Origin: Nigrospora sphaerica | Taxonomy: Eukaryota; Ascomycota; Sordariomycetes; Amphisphaeriales; Apiosporaceae | Length of the DNA stretch: 64,000 nucleotides | Assembly: GCA_018287875.1 (NCBI GenBank) | Contig: JAGVVL010000001.1 | Coordinates: forward strand, 558,001 to 622,000 | Reading direction: 5' to 3' | Notes under the pieces: generated by a model | Database searches by the model: none | Told to the model about the DNA's origin: nothing | Seen by the model: only the letters and a program-made list of their open reading frames with translations | Shown: piece by piece, positions 1-11,856 of the stretch | How the letters are laid out: every line of letters starts with the position of its first letter | Numbering within the stretch: position 1 is the first letter of the stretch | Translations under genes and position numbers: made by a program

Positions 1-2501
1 TCCATCCAGTGCCGGTAGTCGGCCCTCGTGACCTGAGTTGATGACAGCATTCGGTAACAGGGTAAAGCGCTAGCGGCAACGACAGAGGCAGTGGACGCTG
101 GTCCAAAACCCACTGTCGTCGCTCGTTGCTTCTCTGAGCTTATTAGTATGGGACTCGAACGAGCCCGAGACAAAACCCAGTGGGTTTACAGGCTGCAGGC
201 TTACGGGCAGGCTCGCCACGCCTTGGGTTCAATGGCATCTGCTCTGTACCCTCAATAGAAGAAGTATAAGGAGAGGGGGTGGGAGAGTTGGGGTCAGTTC
301 CAGAGGCGGTTGGCCTAGGTAGATAAAGCCTCGATTGGGTTTGACGGTTATTTCAACGACGATCCATGCCATCGACCAATCCAGAACATGGCCGATTCCT
401 TCAATGATGCGACTACAGTCAAAGGGTCCTTCGCGTTTCGCTCCCGGGCGCCCCGGGGTATTTCCAACCAATCGGTGGCCGACCGTTGCCGAGGAGGAGC
501 GTGGGTAAAGGAACGGACCTGATTCTTTGCAGGCATTCGTGTCGTGCCGCTGCCGCTGCCGCTGCCGTCTGGCCGACGAATGAGGCACCCAGGCACGTGT
601 AAAATGGGATCCCATGCATCAAGGGGGTCCTTACGCCAGCTGCCTGCCTGCCCGCCAACTGTAAATAAAAGCAAGGCCCAAGCTATGGATGGAACTGGAG
701 AAGCTGGAGCCACTGAAGGGCAGGCTCGGCAGGTTCGCATTAGCGGCCGCGGAGCTGCTTTCCTCTGCTGCCAGTAGTACATCGTACCTGCTCAAAATCG
801 GCTGGCTTGCTCGTCCTGCCTTCCATATCGTCCGTCCTCGTTTACGCAGCGCTGGATTAGGGAATGCATGCAACCGTTCATGCGCGCAAACGGAGGCACG
901 CACGCGATGACCCCAAGGCGGCTGTAGGACAGACACACACCTTGAATGTTTCATTTGGTTTGGACCCGTCTATTCCTCGAGCCTAACTTGGACTGTCACA
1001 AGCTTCCCTGTCCTCTTGACGTTCCGAGAGCTCGACCCGTAACGGTTGCCTTGCTGGCGAACAGCCTCTTACCTCTTGCCCCTTTCGCACAGCCGACAAT
1101 CGTGTCTTGGTTCTGGCTGGTGGCCGTCTGGGCAGAGAATGCCAATGCGTGGCCAATGCGCCTCCGCTCAGCAATCCTACCGGCTCGGCCCTCAACGCTG
1201 ATAATAAGCGCCTGGGCAGGTCACCGCCTCGCGTGACGACTTGCCCGTCTGCAAAATGGCCACTGGCGTCGACTGTACTTGTGACGAACCCTTACTACAG
1301 CAGCAGTTACGGTTGCTGCAGCATCCGTTACGGCGGCAGAATGGCGGGAAAGAGGAGAGAGCTGTCTCTGGCACATCGAGTCTGTACGCGCAGTGTTTCG
1401 GCACGAAACTTCTAAAGTAGGTAATGTGGGCAGCCCTGAAGAGGGGCCTTGCGGCTCTTTAGTCGCTGTAGACATCCATGCTTACTGCTGCTACTTAAGC
1501 CATAGTGGGCCAAGAATTCTCTCAACCCCTAGCAGGGCAGTTAATCTGACCGGGGCCGAACCGCTAATCTTTTCCTAGCTGCAAGATACTTAATCCTATC
1601 TCCACCACCCAGACCACCAGGGGCAGACGGAACAGGGAGAGTGACAGAGGCAGTTGGCTTGTCTGCCGTAGCTAACGTCTGTCAAACCGTGGCTATCTCG
1701 GCTGACTAGCCAATCTTCGGACACTACGCTACAGCCGGGGGTGCTGCAGATGGTATGCTCAAAACGCTAGGGCACTGCTGTGTAACACACCTTCACACTC
1801 TCAACGTGGTGATCTTGATGAACACCTCCATCAGCAGCAGCGACTGCCATGGTCAGGGGGCGGTGGTCCCCGTCGCACGAATTGGGGGGGGGGCGACTAC
1901 TATGGGTCATCTCCTCTAAAGGCTCGCACAATCGAGTCTGTTAGCCCGTTCGGTCGGTCCCCCTATTCGTTCGCGCGCAACCAGCCCAAAGGGGCCACAA
2001 ATTGCAATCCAAGCCTCGCACAGGGACCAACAATAGCAGCCCTACATCGCAAGCTTCTTGGCATCGTGGCACCCTATCTCAGGGAATGATGTGTTTTTCC
2101 TTCCACGCGGATGGTCAACGAACCCCTATGTCGTATCATGGAGGCGCATTACTCGGGAATATTGTGGGGTTCTGCCAGATGAACGGGCAAAGGTCGAGGC
2201 AGTGGGATGGGCAGCGTGCCAGATGCCCCGGGCATTGACTCCATCCCAGCCGATCCGTCTCATACTAGATCGCCGCTGTGTCCCTCTGCCTGTCTGCTTG
2301 CTTGTCCGTCCGGCTTCTTCTCATTTTCTATTTGTCTCGTCTCACCACAATGACGGCTGGGTAGCGAGAACCCTGCTAAGACTTTGCATTCCGGCCCTCG
2401 TTTGCTCGTCTCCATACTCGATGCCTGTCGGTCCCCGGGCCTAGTACGCGACAGGAAGATCATCATCCCGTGCGTTAACACCCCGGCCGCGCGCTCTCAG
2501 C
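1..2501. other. intergenic, no supported gene
   Basis: Reading frames here are short, overlap on both strands and show no recognisable domain. The only distinct element is a run of ten G at 1884-1893. The region just upstream of 2502 would hold the promoter of the GT90 gene, but I see no clear TATA element. Confidence 0.6.
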
Positions 2502-5216
2502 ATGGCGGCGCAAACCGTCCCCTGGAACCAACCGAACTCTACCTCGCCGGAACGCTCGACATGGTGGCGTTGCTGGGTACACAGGCTGCCGGAGCCGCGA
2601 GTGCCACAGCTCCTGGCCGGCGCCGGTTCTCTCACTGCGACCACTAGTCTGGCTCTTTGTGCCACTGTCGCCAATGAGCACCCATTCATCCGACATAGGC
2701 CTTCGGAGCTCCTCTCGAGCATCCTGTGCTGGCTGATCCTCACCCTGTGGCTGGCCAAGCTGAACCGAGCGGAACCCGCCGCCGGCCCCAAGGCCGAATT
2801 GCTCCCCAGCAATCCGGCCTCGTCCCAACCGGCCTCCTCCAGGTCGCTATGGATCGTGGCCGCATGTATCGCCATCGCCTCGTTGTGCAGGACAGAAATC
2901 AAGCTGTTTGCCTTGTTGGTATGTAGGCCTGGTCTGACTGAACAGGCTTGAGTCTCATTGCCCAGCTGACACGCAACAGCCCGTCGTGATTCCTCTCCTC
3001 CTGCTTGCGCAGCGCCGCCTCGCGCCCGAATCGGCGCCCTTCGCTGAGCTGGAACACTCTTTTCCCGGGTCCTTCCTCGTGTCGGTCCGGGGCGCTACTT
3101 TTATCGCCGTTTTTGTTGTTGCCGTCTTAACGGGATGCCACGTGACTCGGTATGCCACATCTGCGGTCCCGGCTGCCGCGTTGCTGCTTACCTATGTGGC
3201 GTTCGATACCGGACTCGGCGGAACTACCTCGTGGATTCCGGCTGTCGATCTCGAACACTCAATCAATCCCCTCGCCAAAAGGGTCTTGTCTCTCTTGACG
3301 TCTGCCCTGGTGATTGAGAGTTTCGTATTCGGGCTACCCAACGTACACATTGCTTCTGTCCTGGCCCTCGGCGCCATACAATTCCTATCATGGTTCTTCA
3401 TTATATCAGCCGTAGGTACCGCGCCTTGTTGTGCAAGGCGCGCTCACTACTGACAGGACTGTTCCAGGCGCGACGTACTTCCTGGTGTCTGGCAGCTGCC
3501 CTCCAGACGTTTGGTATTCTCATGGCCCGCGGTGCCTGGATGCAGTCTACGGAAGACAGTGCGTTTGCGATTGCAGCTGCTTCCTGCCTCACCCTCGGCC
3601 AGATCGTGTATCTTCTCCCAGGGCAGGCCACCGCGAGGTGGCGGCTTTGGTGTTTCGCCGCCTTTCCCCTCATTTCGTGTCTGGTTAACGTGCATGTCAT
3701 ACGCATCCTGGCCGTGTTGCCGATGGAAAGCCCCATGCATCCTGTCGAGAGACTGATTCAGCAAGCTCAAACCGACTTCGAGGAGCAGTTGAAAAACCAG
3801 TCGAGCACCTATGCCGCCGCCGCATCCGAGTACCGACGACGCTACAAAATGGATCCGCCGCCGGGCTTCGAAGGTTGGTATAAGTTTGCCGTCGCGGCCG
3901 AATCGCCCATAATAGACGACTTCGATACCATGTACCGATCCATCTCGCCGCTTTGGACACTCAGCGGGCGAGAGATCGCCCAGGCCATGCAAGATGTGTA
4001 CCAGACGCCCGACAGCGACATCTTTCTCTGCAGCCTCAGCGCGAAGCACGACAAAATGCTTTGTGAGCATCCAAAGAACTCATTCGACAGGCACATCAGG
4101 GGCCTCTTCAACTCGGTGTTGAGAGATGTGCGCAAAGACCTGCCCGATGTCTCGTTTCTGATCAACTACCTCGACGAGCCGCGAGTCTCAATTCCGCACG
4201 CCACCAAAGGGCCAGGGGGTCTGCGGAACGTGACGCTGGCGGATATGGCACGACAATCTTCCTGGAACACAATAACACAGTCATGTGCCGAGATCAAGTC
4301 CAGGGGCAAGGCCGACCTCGTCTATGGCTTGCCCTTCATCGCTGACTCGGCCTTGGCGATGGACCTGTGCCACCATCCCGAATACGAGACCATGCACGGT
4401 TTCTTCATGAGCCCTTCGTCCTTCCGGCCAATTGAAGGTCTCTTGCCGGTGCTTTCCACGGGCGCGCCGTCCTCGATGGGCGATATTGTGTTCCCGAGCC
4501 CCGCCTACCAGGAACCCGAGTTTCAGTACCACGAGGAAAACGACGTGGAATGGGAAAAGAAACGCAAGAGCTTGTATTGGAAGGGGTCCACGACGGGCGG
4601 CTTCGCATCGGACGACCGGTGGCAGAAGTACCACCGACAGAGGCTGGTCTCGTTCGCTCAGAATCCCGGTTTCTGGGAAAAGGACCAGAGGTACAAGTTC
4701 CTGCAGGAGGAAGACGGCATGGTGTACCAGATGCAATCTTCTTTCCTGGACGACCGGCTCTTCGACATCAGCTTCAGCCGCGTCTTCCAATGCGGGCGGC
4801 GGGCGTGCCGCGACGAGAGGCGCTTCTTTGAGACGGAGGCGTGGGCGCCGCGCGACGAGGCGCTCCAGTCGCAGCTCGTGTTCGACCTCGACGGCAACGG
4901 CATCAGCGGGCGCTACTACAAGCTGCTGGCGTCGCGGTCGGTGCCGCTGAAGCAGACGTTGTTCCGCGAGTGGCACGACGACCGGCTGCGCCCGTGGGTG
5001 CACTACGTGCCCGTGAGCCAGAGCCTCGAGGAGTTGCCCGAGCTCGTCAACTTCCTGACCTCGACCGCCACGGGCCAGCGACGCGCGCGCGAGATCGCCG
5101 ACCAAGGCCGCGCCTGGTTCGGCCAGGCCATGCGCGACGTCGACAGGGCGGTCTACCTGTACCGCCTGTTGCTCGAGCTCGCGCGTCTACAGGATCCGCA
5201 GCGGCGGGCGAGCTGA
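2502..5216 (+). CDS. CAP10-like glycosyltransferase (GT90) with polytopic membrane N-terminus
   Basis: Three exons: 2502-2918, 2980-3411 and 3468-5216, all joined in phase 0, with donors GTATGT and GTAGGT and CAG acceptors; the product is 865 residues. The first ~390 residues carry about eight hydrophobic helices spread over all three exons. The C-terminal half (about 430-860) is the CAP10/GT90 domain: it has an INYLDEPR segment, LYWKGSTTGG, a FDLDGNG segment ahead of a variable loop, and HYVPVSQSLEELPELV. Family members move xylose or other sugars onto glycans in the secretory pathway; Cryptococcus CAP10 is needed for capsule. Donor and acceptor sugars cannot be told from sequence. The ATG at 2502 is the first in frame, and the splicing keeps the hydrophobic segments continuous. 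Placement in the Golgi membrane is inference. Confidence 0.88.
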
Positions 5217-5793
5217 GAGTTGCTATTTGATGGTTACATTTGGGATACCCCTGTTTAGCTTTGATACGTGACATAATTACTAATTAAGTATATTGCCAAT
5301 TCACCTCGTGCGCCTTGCCGTGTTGAGCAGGGTGATGATCTGTGGTTCTTTCTCGGCGCAGTCGTAACCTTTAGAGCTCGAAGTCTTGACGCTGCATCTC
5401 ACCTTCGGGCAATGCCAACAGCTGCGTCAAGGCGAAGTGTGGCGCATAATCGACCAGTACGTAAACCATGTGCATGATGGATTCCGCCAAATGGGATTGT
5501 TGCTGTACACAAATCCATGTGTGCTCAGTACCATTCATCCAGAATCTTCCCGTGCCCACATCTGTGGCTCAAGTTCGAGCGCCAATCGGCCAACTTCTGG
5601 GTCGACCCACGATGGGTGAGCTTATTCAACATCTGATAGTGATTCAATGTGGTCATTGCCCACGCCAAATCCGGACCTTTGAAAAGCGCAGAGCCTCCAC
5701 TACGTCATCCGTCGTTTCCTCCCTTTGGTTCACACCATCTCTTTCCCGGCACGACACGTTGCGAACACGACGACGGAAAGGACGCAGCCCATC
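5217..5793. other. intergenic, no supported gene
   Basis: This holds the 3' end of the GT90 gene and the promoter of the bisphosphatase gene. An AT-rich stretch near 5270-5300 may be the downstream polyadenylation region. No other feature is visible. Confidence 0.5.
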
Positions 5794-6810
5794 ATGAGCA
5801 GCAACGCCAAGCTCGCCGACTTCCTGCGGGAGGCGATCCCCGCGGCCTCGCATGCCGAGCTGTGCCAGTCGGTGTTGCCGGGGCTCATCGACGCCATCGC
5901 CGAGATCGCGCGGGCGCTGCGGACGGCGCACACGGTCGCGCAGGCAGGCAACGCCAACGCCTTCGGCGACGACCAGCTCAACGTCGACGTGCTGGCCGAG
6001 GAGGCCGTGCGCGCCGCCGTCTCCCGCTGCCCGGCCGTCGTCACGGCCAGCAGCGAGGAGGACCCGGTCGAGAAGCCGGCGTCAGCGCGGCCGGAGGACG
6101 CCGCCGGCCCGACGACGGGCGCCGGCGCGTCCAAGGAGACTTACACGGTCGCCTTCGACCCCCTCGACGGCAGCTCCATCATCGCGCCCAACTGGTCCGT
6201 CGGCGCCATCTTCGGCGTGTGGGCCGGCGCCTCGGCGCTGCACCAGGACCCGGCGACGCGCCAGGTCGCCGCCGTGCTGGGCGTGCTGGGCCCGCGCACG
6301 AGCGCCATCGCGGCGGTGCGCCTGCCGGGCCAGCCGGACCTCTGCTTCGAGGTGGGCGTGGGCGCGGGCGGCGCCGCCGACTCGGTCGTGGTGCGGCCGG
6401 AGGTGCGGCTCGCGGCGGCGGCGCCGTACGCGACGCGCTACTTCGCGCCGGCGAACCTGCGGGCGGCGGCCGAGCACGCGGGCTACCAGCGGCTCGTGAC
6501 GCGCTACATGGCGGACCGGTACACGCTGCGCTACAGCGGCGGCCTCGTGCCCGACGTCGTCCACGCCCTCGTCAAGGGCCACGGCGTCTACGTCTCGCCC
6601 GTCACGGCCGCCAGCCGCGCCAAGCTGCGCCGCCTCTACGAGGTCCTGCCCATCGCCCTCGTCCTCGAGTGCGCCGGCGGCCGCGCCCTCGACCCCGCCG
6701 ACGGCGCCCCCGTCCTCGCCCGCCCCGCCGCCGACACCGACGAGCGCTCCGGCCTCGTCTGCGGCAACGCCGACGAGGCCGAGCTCGCCATGTCCTTCCT
6801 GCTGGAGTGA
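5794..6810 (+). CDS. sedoheptulose-1,7-/fructose-1,6-bisphosphatase family enzyme
   Basis: A single-exon gene of 338 residues from the ATG at 5794 (context CCCATCATGAGC). An in-frame ATG at 5725 would add 23 residues of unconserved sequence, so I prefer the inner start. The class I FBPase fold is shown by the metal-binding ASSEEDP segment near residue 88, the FDPLDGSS signature at about 121-128 followed by SVGAIFGVW, and LECAGGRALD near the C-terminus, where the last metal-binding glutamate lies. The IIAPNWSVG variant after the signature and the GPRTSAIAAV stretch look more like SBPase than the gluconeogenic FBPase. The reaction would be removal of the 1-phosphate from a sugar bisphosphate in the cytosol. 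Fungi have no Calvin cycle, so the role is probably in pentose-phosphate metabolism. Codon use is extremely GC3-rich. Confidence 0.85.
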   Translation: MSSNAKLADFLREAIPAASHAELCQSVLPGLIDAIAEIARALRTAHTVAQAGNANAFGDDQLNVDVLAEEAVRAAVSRCPAVVTASSEEDPVEKPASARPEDAAGPTTGAGASKETYTVAFDPLDGSSIIAPNWSVGAIFGVWAGASALHQDPATRQVAAVLGVLGPRTSAIAAVRLPGQPDLCFEVGVGAGGAADSVVVRPEVRLAAAAPYATRYFAPANLRAAAEHAGYQRLVTRYMADRYTLRYSGGLVPDVVHALVKGHGVYVSPVTAASRAKLRRLYEVLPIALVLECAGGRALDPADGAPVLARPAADTDERSGLVCGNADEAELAMSFLLE

Positions 6811-8233
6811 GGGCGGGCCGCGCGCCATCGGACCTCGGGCGTAACGAAGTCACGAAGAAATTATACTATCAATTCCACGTTTACCCGCCATCTTCTGACT
6901 TTTGCGTCGTGAATCATGGCCCGGCCTGTGCTGACAATTCAAATCGAACAATTGATGCTGTGGTATTGTGCTACATTCCACCATTCACTCGCAAATATGG
7001 TAGAGTATATCCCGCGTCACGCCGAGTGAAGCGACCGCCATAGCACCGCCAGAAAACCTAATAAAATTTCCCGACGTTCCAGAGGAGCCAGAAAGTATTG
7101 GTCCCCTTATATTTTGGGAGTCCGTCCACGACGCGCTATTTTGCCTCATGTGTGCCATTGTACGGGCAACTTGGACTGTCCTTTCTGCGGTTGCAGCCAG
7201 AAACTTGAGGGCCATCTCCTGGCAGTTGTATACGGTTGTGGCAATGCATCATTGAAGGGGGTTTTCAAGATATCCCCGGCAGAGCAGCTTGCAGTGGCCG
7301 AACAACCAAGAAAGGGAAAGAAACAAGAGCCGGCAGGGTTTGAGGTCGCAAGGGTTTCTCGATGAAGGACCTGGGTATAGCTTCGTTCTTTCAGGCGATA
7401 CATGAGTGGTTTGCTTGGGTTCCTAGGCAAGTAGCCAAGTATAAAACAGAGAGCTTAGATAGCCTTGACTACAATAGAAATGGGTTAAAGGGGTTAAGCC
7501 ACTCCATCCTACGTCGCAGCCTTTACCATCTGGCTAAGCTTGGTGGGGCAATTGAGGCTATACGCAGCAGCTGAGCACTGCTGGAAATCATGTGGTGCAA
7601 TGAGATTCTCGGCGGCGATTCATTGTGCCAGTTCGGTGCAGGGAAATGGAAATGAGCGCTGCGTCCGCTTTCGCCATGTTCCTCGTTGCGCCCGTCATTT
7701 TTCCCACTTCATCTTCAGCCAATGGCATTCCCTTGCAGGGCACCTCAATAGAGCACAAACTAGGCAGCGCACAGCCTGCAGCCAACAGCCAACAGCCCTC
7801 AGGCATGGGCGTTTCCCCCCAATCATAGTGGTTAAGCGATTGCTGCCTATCGGCTGGTGTGGCATGGCTGCTTGCTGAACCAATCTAACCATCACATATC
7901 AGTAACCCTGATACTTACTGCAGGTCTGCCTTGCCATCAGCCCCTTCATAGTGCTTACCATAGACTCCCCCTGGCAGTATACGGCTGAATTAAAGTGAAC
8001 CAGAGCTGCTTAAGGCTATAGATCCACAATCTATTATCTTGTGACGCTGTTAGGTGCAGCGACTCCCAGCCCTTCCACGAGCTCATGCCACCCCTTACAG
8101 CCCACGCGTTTTCAATTTCACTTTTACAATAGCCCCTCGGTTGTTTATTTTGACTATTCCACCGTGTTTCGGCTTCCTGCAAACGAATACCTGTTCTCTG
8201 CTTCGCTAAGAATATAGTCGCACACTGTACGCT
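6811..8233. other. intergenic, no supported gene
   Basis: Moderately AT-rich sequence between the bisphosphatase gene and the NLR gene. Reading frames are short and have no homology I recognise. The last 100-200 bases must carry the NLR promoter, but no TATA box stands out. Confidence 0.5.
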
Positions 8234-11200
8234 ATGGTCCTGCCCTACAAGCATACCCCGCACGAGGACTCGGACGAGTCCGACGAGGAAACCCTCCAAG
8301 CGATTGCCCCTGAAAAGGTTACTGTCGCCATCTTCTGTGCTCTCGTCGAAGAGTCCGCCGCCGTTCGCTACACGCTCGATGAAGAATTCACGTGCCAGGT
8401 CACCGGCAAGCAAAGCTATGTCTACACCGTCGGCAGAATCGGCCCCCATAACGTGGTCATCGCCGAGCCGGCGGACATGGGAACGGTCAACGCCGCCCAC
8501 TGTGCCGCACACGTCAACCAGCAGTTCCCTAACGTGCGCTTCGCCCTAATGGTCGGCATTGGTGCGGGCATCCCCGGCGACCAGCTCGACATCCGCCTCG
8601 GCGACATCGCCATTAGCGCGCCCCGCGACGACCACCCTGGGGTGATCCAGTACGACCTGGGGAAGTACGAGGACGGCGCTTTCACGCGAAAGGGCACGTT
8701 AAATAAACCGCCGCGGATCTTAACCAGTGCTATCCGTGCGCTAGAGGGCGACGAGTTCCGGGACAAGTCCCCCCTCCGGAAGATCCTGCGCCGCATCATC
8801 AAGCAGAAGGACGTGTTCCGGCGGCCCGACAGCGAGGACATTTTATTTGATGACACCTTTGCCCATGTGAAGAAAGGCTTCGACTGCAGCGCGTGCCGGG
8901 CTTCGGGCAACAAGAAGGTGGTGTCCCGCCTACCACGCCCGTCACTGAACCAGCCTATCACGCACCGACGCCTCATCCTTTCGGGCGGTGGAGTGATAAA
9001 GAACCCCGCGGACCGCGATAGGCTTCGTCGAGGATACGAGAGTGCCATCTGCTTCGAGATGGAGGCGGCGGGGATCATGGATGAGCTTCCTTGCCTGGTG
9101 ATCCGCGGCATTAGCGACTATGCCGATACGCACAAGCACGACGGGTGGCATTGTTATGCGGCGGCGGCGGCGGCGGCATACTGTAAGGCTGTTCTTCTCA
9201 AGGTGCCGGGCGAGGAGGTGGAGGAGACGCCGCCGATGAGGGAACTGATGGGAAAAAGTGAGTTGCCACGGCTTACTTTATTGCCCGCCGAACCCTCTCA
9301 ATCAATGTACTTATTCAACGAGTCCAATAGTCAATACAATCCACATCGCAGTCAAAGACACTCAGGAGAGAGTTAGAGACGTGCACGAGACTACCCGGTC
9401 ATTACACGCTAGCGAGCATCTTAACAAGATCCGAAAATGGCTATCGCCGCCCGATCCGTCGACCAACTTCAATCAAGCGCGAGAACAGCACCATGAGGGG
9501 ACCGGCCGGTGGTTTCTCGACAGCCACGGGTATAGAAAATGGAAGACGGAACGCAACTCGTTCCTGTGGTTAAACGGCATCCCGGGCTGCGGCAAGACGA
9601 TTCTCAGCTCATCCATCGTAGCCGATCTAGAGCAAGACGCCACGTCTCGGAGCCTCGTCTATTTCTACTTTGATTTCAACGACATCGCGAAGAAGTCGCT
9701 AGAAACGGCGGTCCGGTCACTCATTCACCAGCTTTATCGTAACCGAACGGACCTACGAACGGAGGTGGATGATCTCTATTCGTCTCATAACGACGAAGAT
9801 CGTCAAATAGACTGTGTATCACTGCTAAAGCTCTTCCAGAGTATGGTCAAGCAGGCTGGGGAACTGTGGATTGTGCTTGACGCTCTCGACGAATGTCCTG
9901 GGCGAACGGATGGGTTCGCGGCTGGACTGCTTCCATGGATCCGGGGGCTTCGCAACGCTGGCTTGGACATCCACATGCTGGTAACAAGTCGGCCGGAACA
10001 AGACATCCAGGCGGCCATCGAGAGCTGGGCATGTGCCGAAGATATCATCCCTCTGCAGAGCGGCCTTATATCGGACGACATCAACACCTACATTAAGGCG
10101 CGAACGAAGGCTATGACCAGATGGCAATGCCGGCCTAACATCCAGAAGGAGATAGAGAGTGCTTTGGTCGAAAAGTCAAATGGAATGTAAGCAACCGCGT
10201 CATATTCCAGGCTAAGTGGATGCTTATGATCTAAGAAGGTTCCGTTGGGTCTCCTGCCAATTCGACTCGCTGGAAGAATGCCTCAATCCGCCATCGGTGC
10301 GGTCGGAGCTGGCCAATCTCCCCCGGACGTTAGATGCGACGTACGGCAGAATTCTCCAAAACATTCGAAAAGAACATTGGGCGTACGCCAAGCGGCTCCT
10401 ACAATTCCTCGCCTACTCGGAACGCCCACTACAATTAAAGGAAGCGGTCGATGCGCTCGAGGTTGACTTGTCATGCCGGCCTCGATTTGATCCCGATAAT
10501 CGGATGCCGGTTGAGAACGAGTTGTTGCGATATTGCTCTGGTCTGGTCATTTTGGTCCGACGACAAGACGAGGAAAGTGGAACGGAAGTGGCGGAGCTCC
10601 AGCTGGCGCACTTTTCGGTCCAGGAGTACCTCATGTCGGATCGACTGGACTCAACGATGGCCGCCGACTTCGAAGAGGTGACTGCAAGAGAAACCATCAC
10701 GAACGTGTGCGTTTCCTACCTACTTGACCTGGATTCGTCCTGCAATGTACACGAAGTAAGGAGAAGATACCCTCTAGCAACATACTCAGCACAGTACTGG
10801 TCGGCACAGGCAGCGCTTGTCGAGCCTTCCCGGAAAGCGGTTTCACAGGAAGTATGCGACTACCTTTCTTGCCAAAAGGCATTTGCGTTAGGATGTCGCC
10901 TCTATCGTCCAGAAAAGCCTTTGCAAGGTTTCGATGATCTTTGGGAGCCTGTGCCTGCTCTATACTACGCATCATTCACTGGCCTGTTCTATTGTGTTAT
11001 GCTGTTACTCAACGACGGCGCCGACGTCAACGCGCGAGGCGGACTCTACGGCAATGCTCTGCAGGCGGCTTCGTACCAAGGACACGACCAGATCGTCCAG
11101 CTACTACTCGATAAAGGCGCCGACGTAAACGCGCAAGGCAGAGACCTCGGTAATGCTCTACAGGCGGCTTCTGACCAAGGACACAAACAGATCGTCCAGC

Positions 11201-11856
11201 TACTACTCGTTAAAGGCGCCGACGTGAACGCGCAAGGCGGAGTATACGGTAATGCTCTACAGGCGGCTTCTTACAGAGGACACAAGCAGATCGTCCAGCT
11301 GTTACTCGATGAGGGCGCCGACGTGAACGCGCAAGGCGTAGTACACGGTAATGCTCTACAGGCGGCTTCTTACAGAGGACACAAGCAGATCGTCCAGCTG
11401 TTACTCGATGAGGGCGCCGACGTGGACGCGCAAGGTGGAGTGTTCGGTAGTGCTTTACAGGCGGCTTCTGACATAGGACACAAACAGATCGTCCAGCTGT
11501 TACTCGATGAGGGCGCCGACGTGAACGCGCAAGGCGGAGTATACGGTAATGCTCTACAGGCGGCTTCTTACAGCGGAAACGACCAGATCGTCCAGTTGTT
11601 GCTCGATAAGGGCGCCGACGTGAACGCGCAAGGCGGAGTATTCGGTAATGCTCTACAGGCGGCTTGCCGAAGAGGAGACGAGCGCATCGTCCGGCTGCTT
11701 CTTGATGAGGGCGCAGACGTACACACGCGTGATATAAATTGTGACTGCTGTCTAGACGTTGCTTTCCTTGAAGGACATCAGGTGATTGTCCAGATGCTAC
11801 TTGATAAAGGCGCCCATTGTAGATTGTCGCACGAACGTTCTGTTTTACGGCGGTAA
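8234..11856 (+). CDS. NLR-type receptor: PNP_UDP - NACHT - ankyrin repeats
   Basis: Three exons: 8234-9257, 9352-10186 and 10239-11856; introns are 94 and 52 bases, phases 1 and 2; the product is 1158 residues. Residues ~28-325 form a nucleoside phosphorylase-like domain with VGIGAGIP, the FEMEAAG segment and GISDYAD, so the key residues look intact. A NACHT ATPase follows, with Walker A GIPGCGKT at ~417-424 and Walker B LWIVLDALDE at ~513-522. Winged-helix-like sequence comes next, then eight ankyrin units at ~880-1143 and a 15-residue tail. This is the three-part layout of fungal NLRs: effector head, STAND switch, repeat sensor. In this class some members control heterokaryon incompatibility, and an immune or self/non-self role is inference. 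The second junction rebuilds the conserved SNGMFRW sequence, which supports the splicing. Confidence 0.92.
11017..11808 (+). repeat. eight tandem 99-bp ankyrin-coding units
   Basis: Eight head-to-tail units of exactly 99 bases start at 11017, 11116, 11215, 11314, 11413, 11512, 11611 and 11710. Each opens with GGCGC(C/A)GACGT. Units 3 and 4 differ at only two positions that I can see; units 1-6 share nearly all bases; unit 8 is strongly diverged. Differences concentrate at the codons around the ankyrin beta-turn and first helix: the residues after NAQG, and the YR/DQ/DI/YS pair before the conserved glycine. Confidence 0.95.

Noticed and set aside
5649..7043. 464-codon plus-strand frame rich in Arg
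   Set aside because: It is the frame-shifted shadow of the bisphosphatase gene, created by GC-rich third positions.
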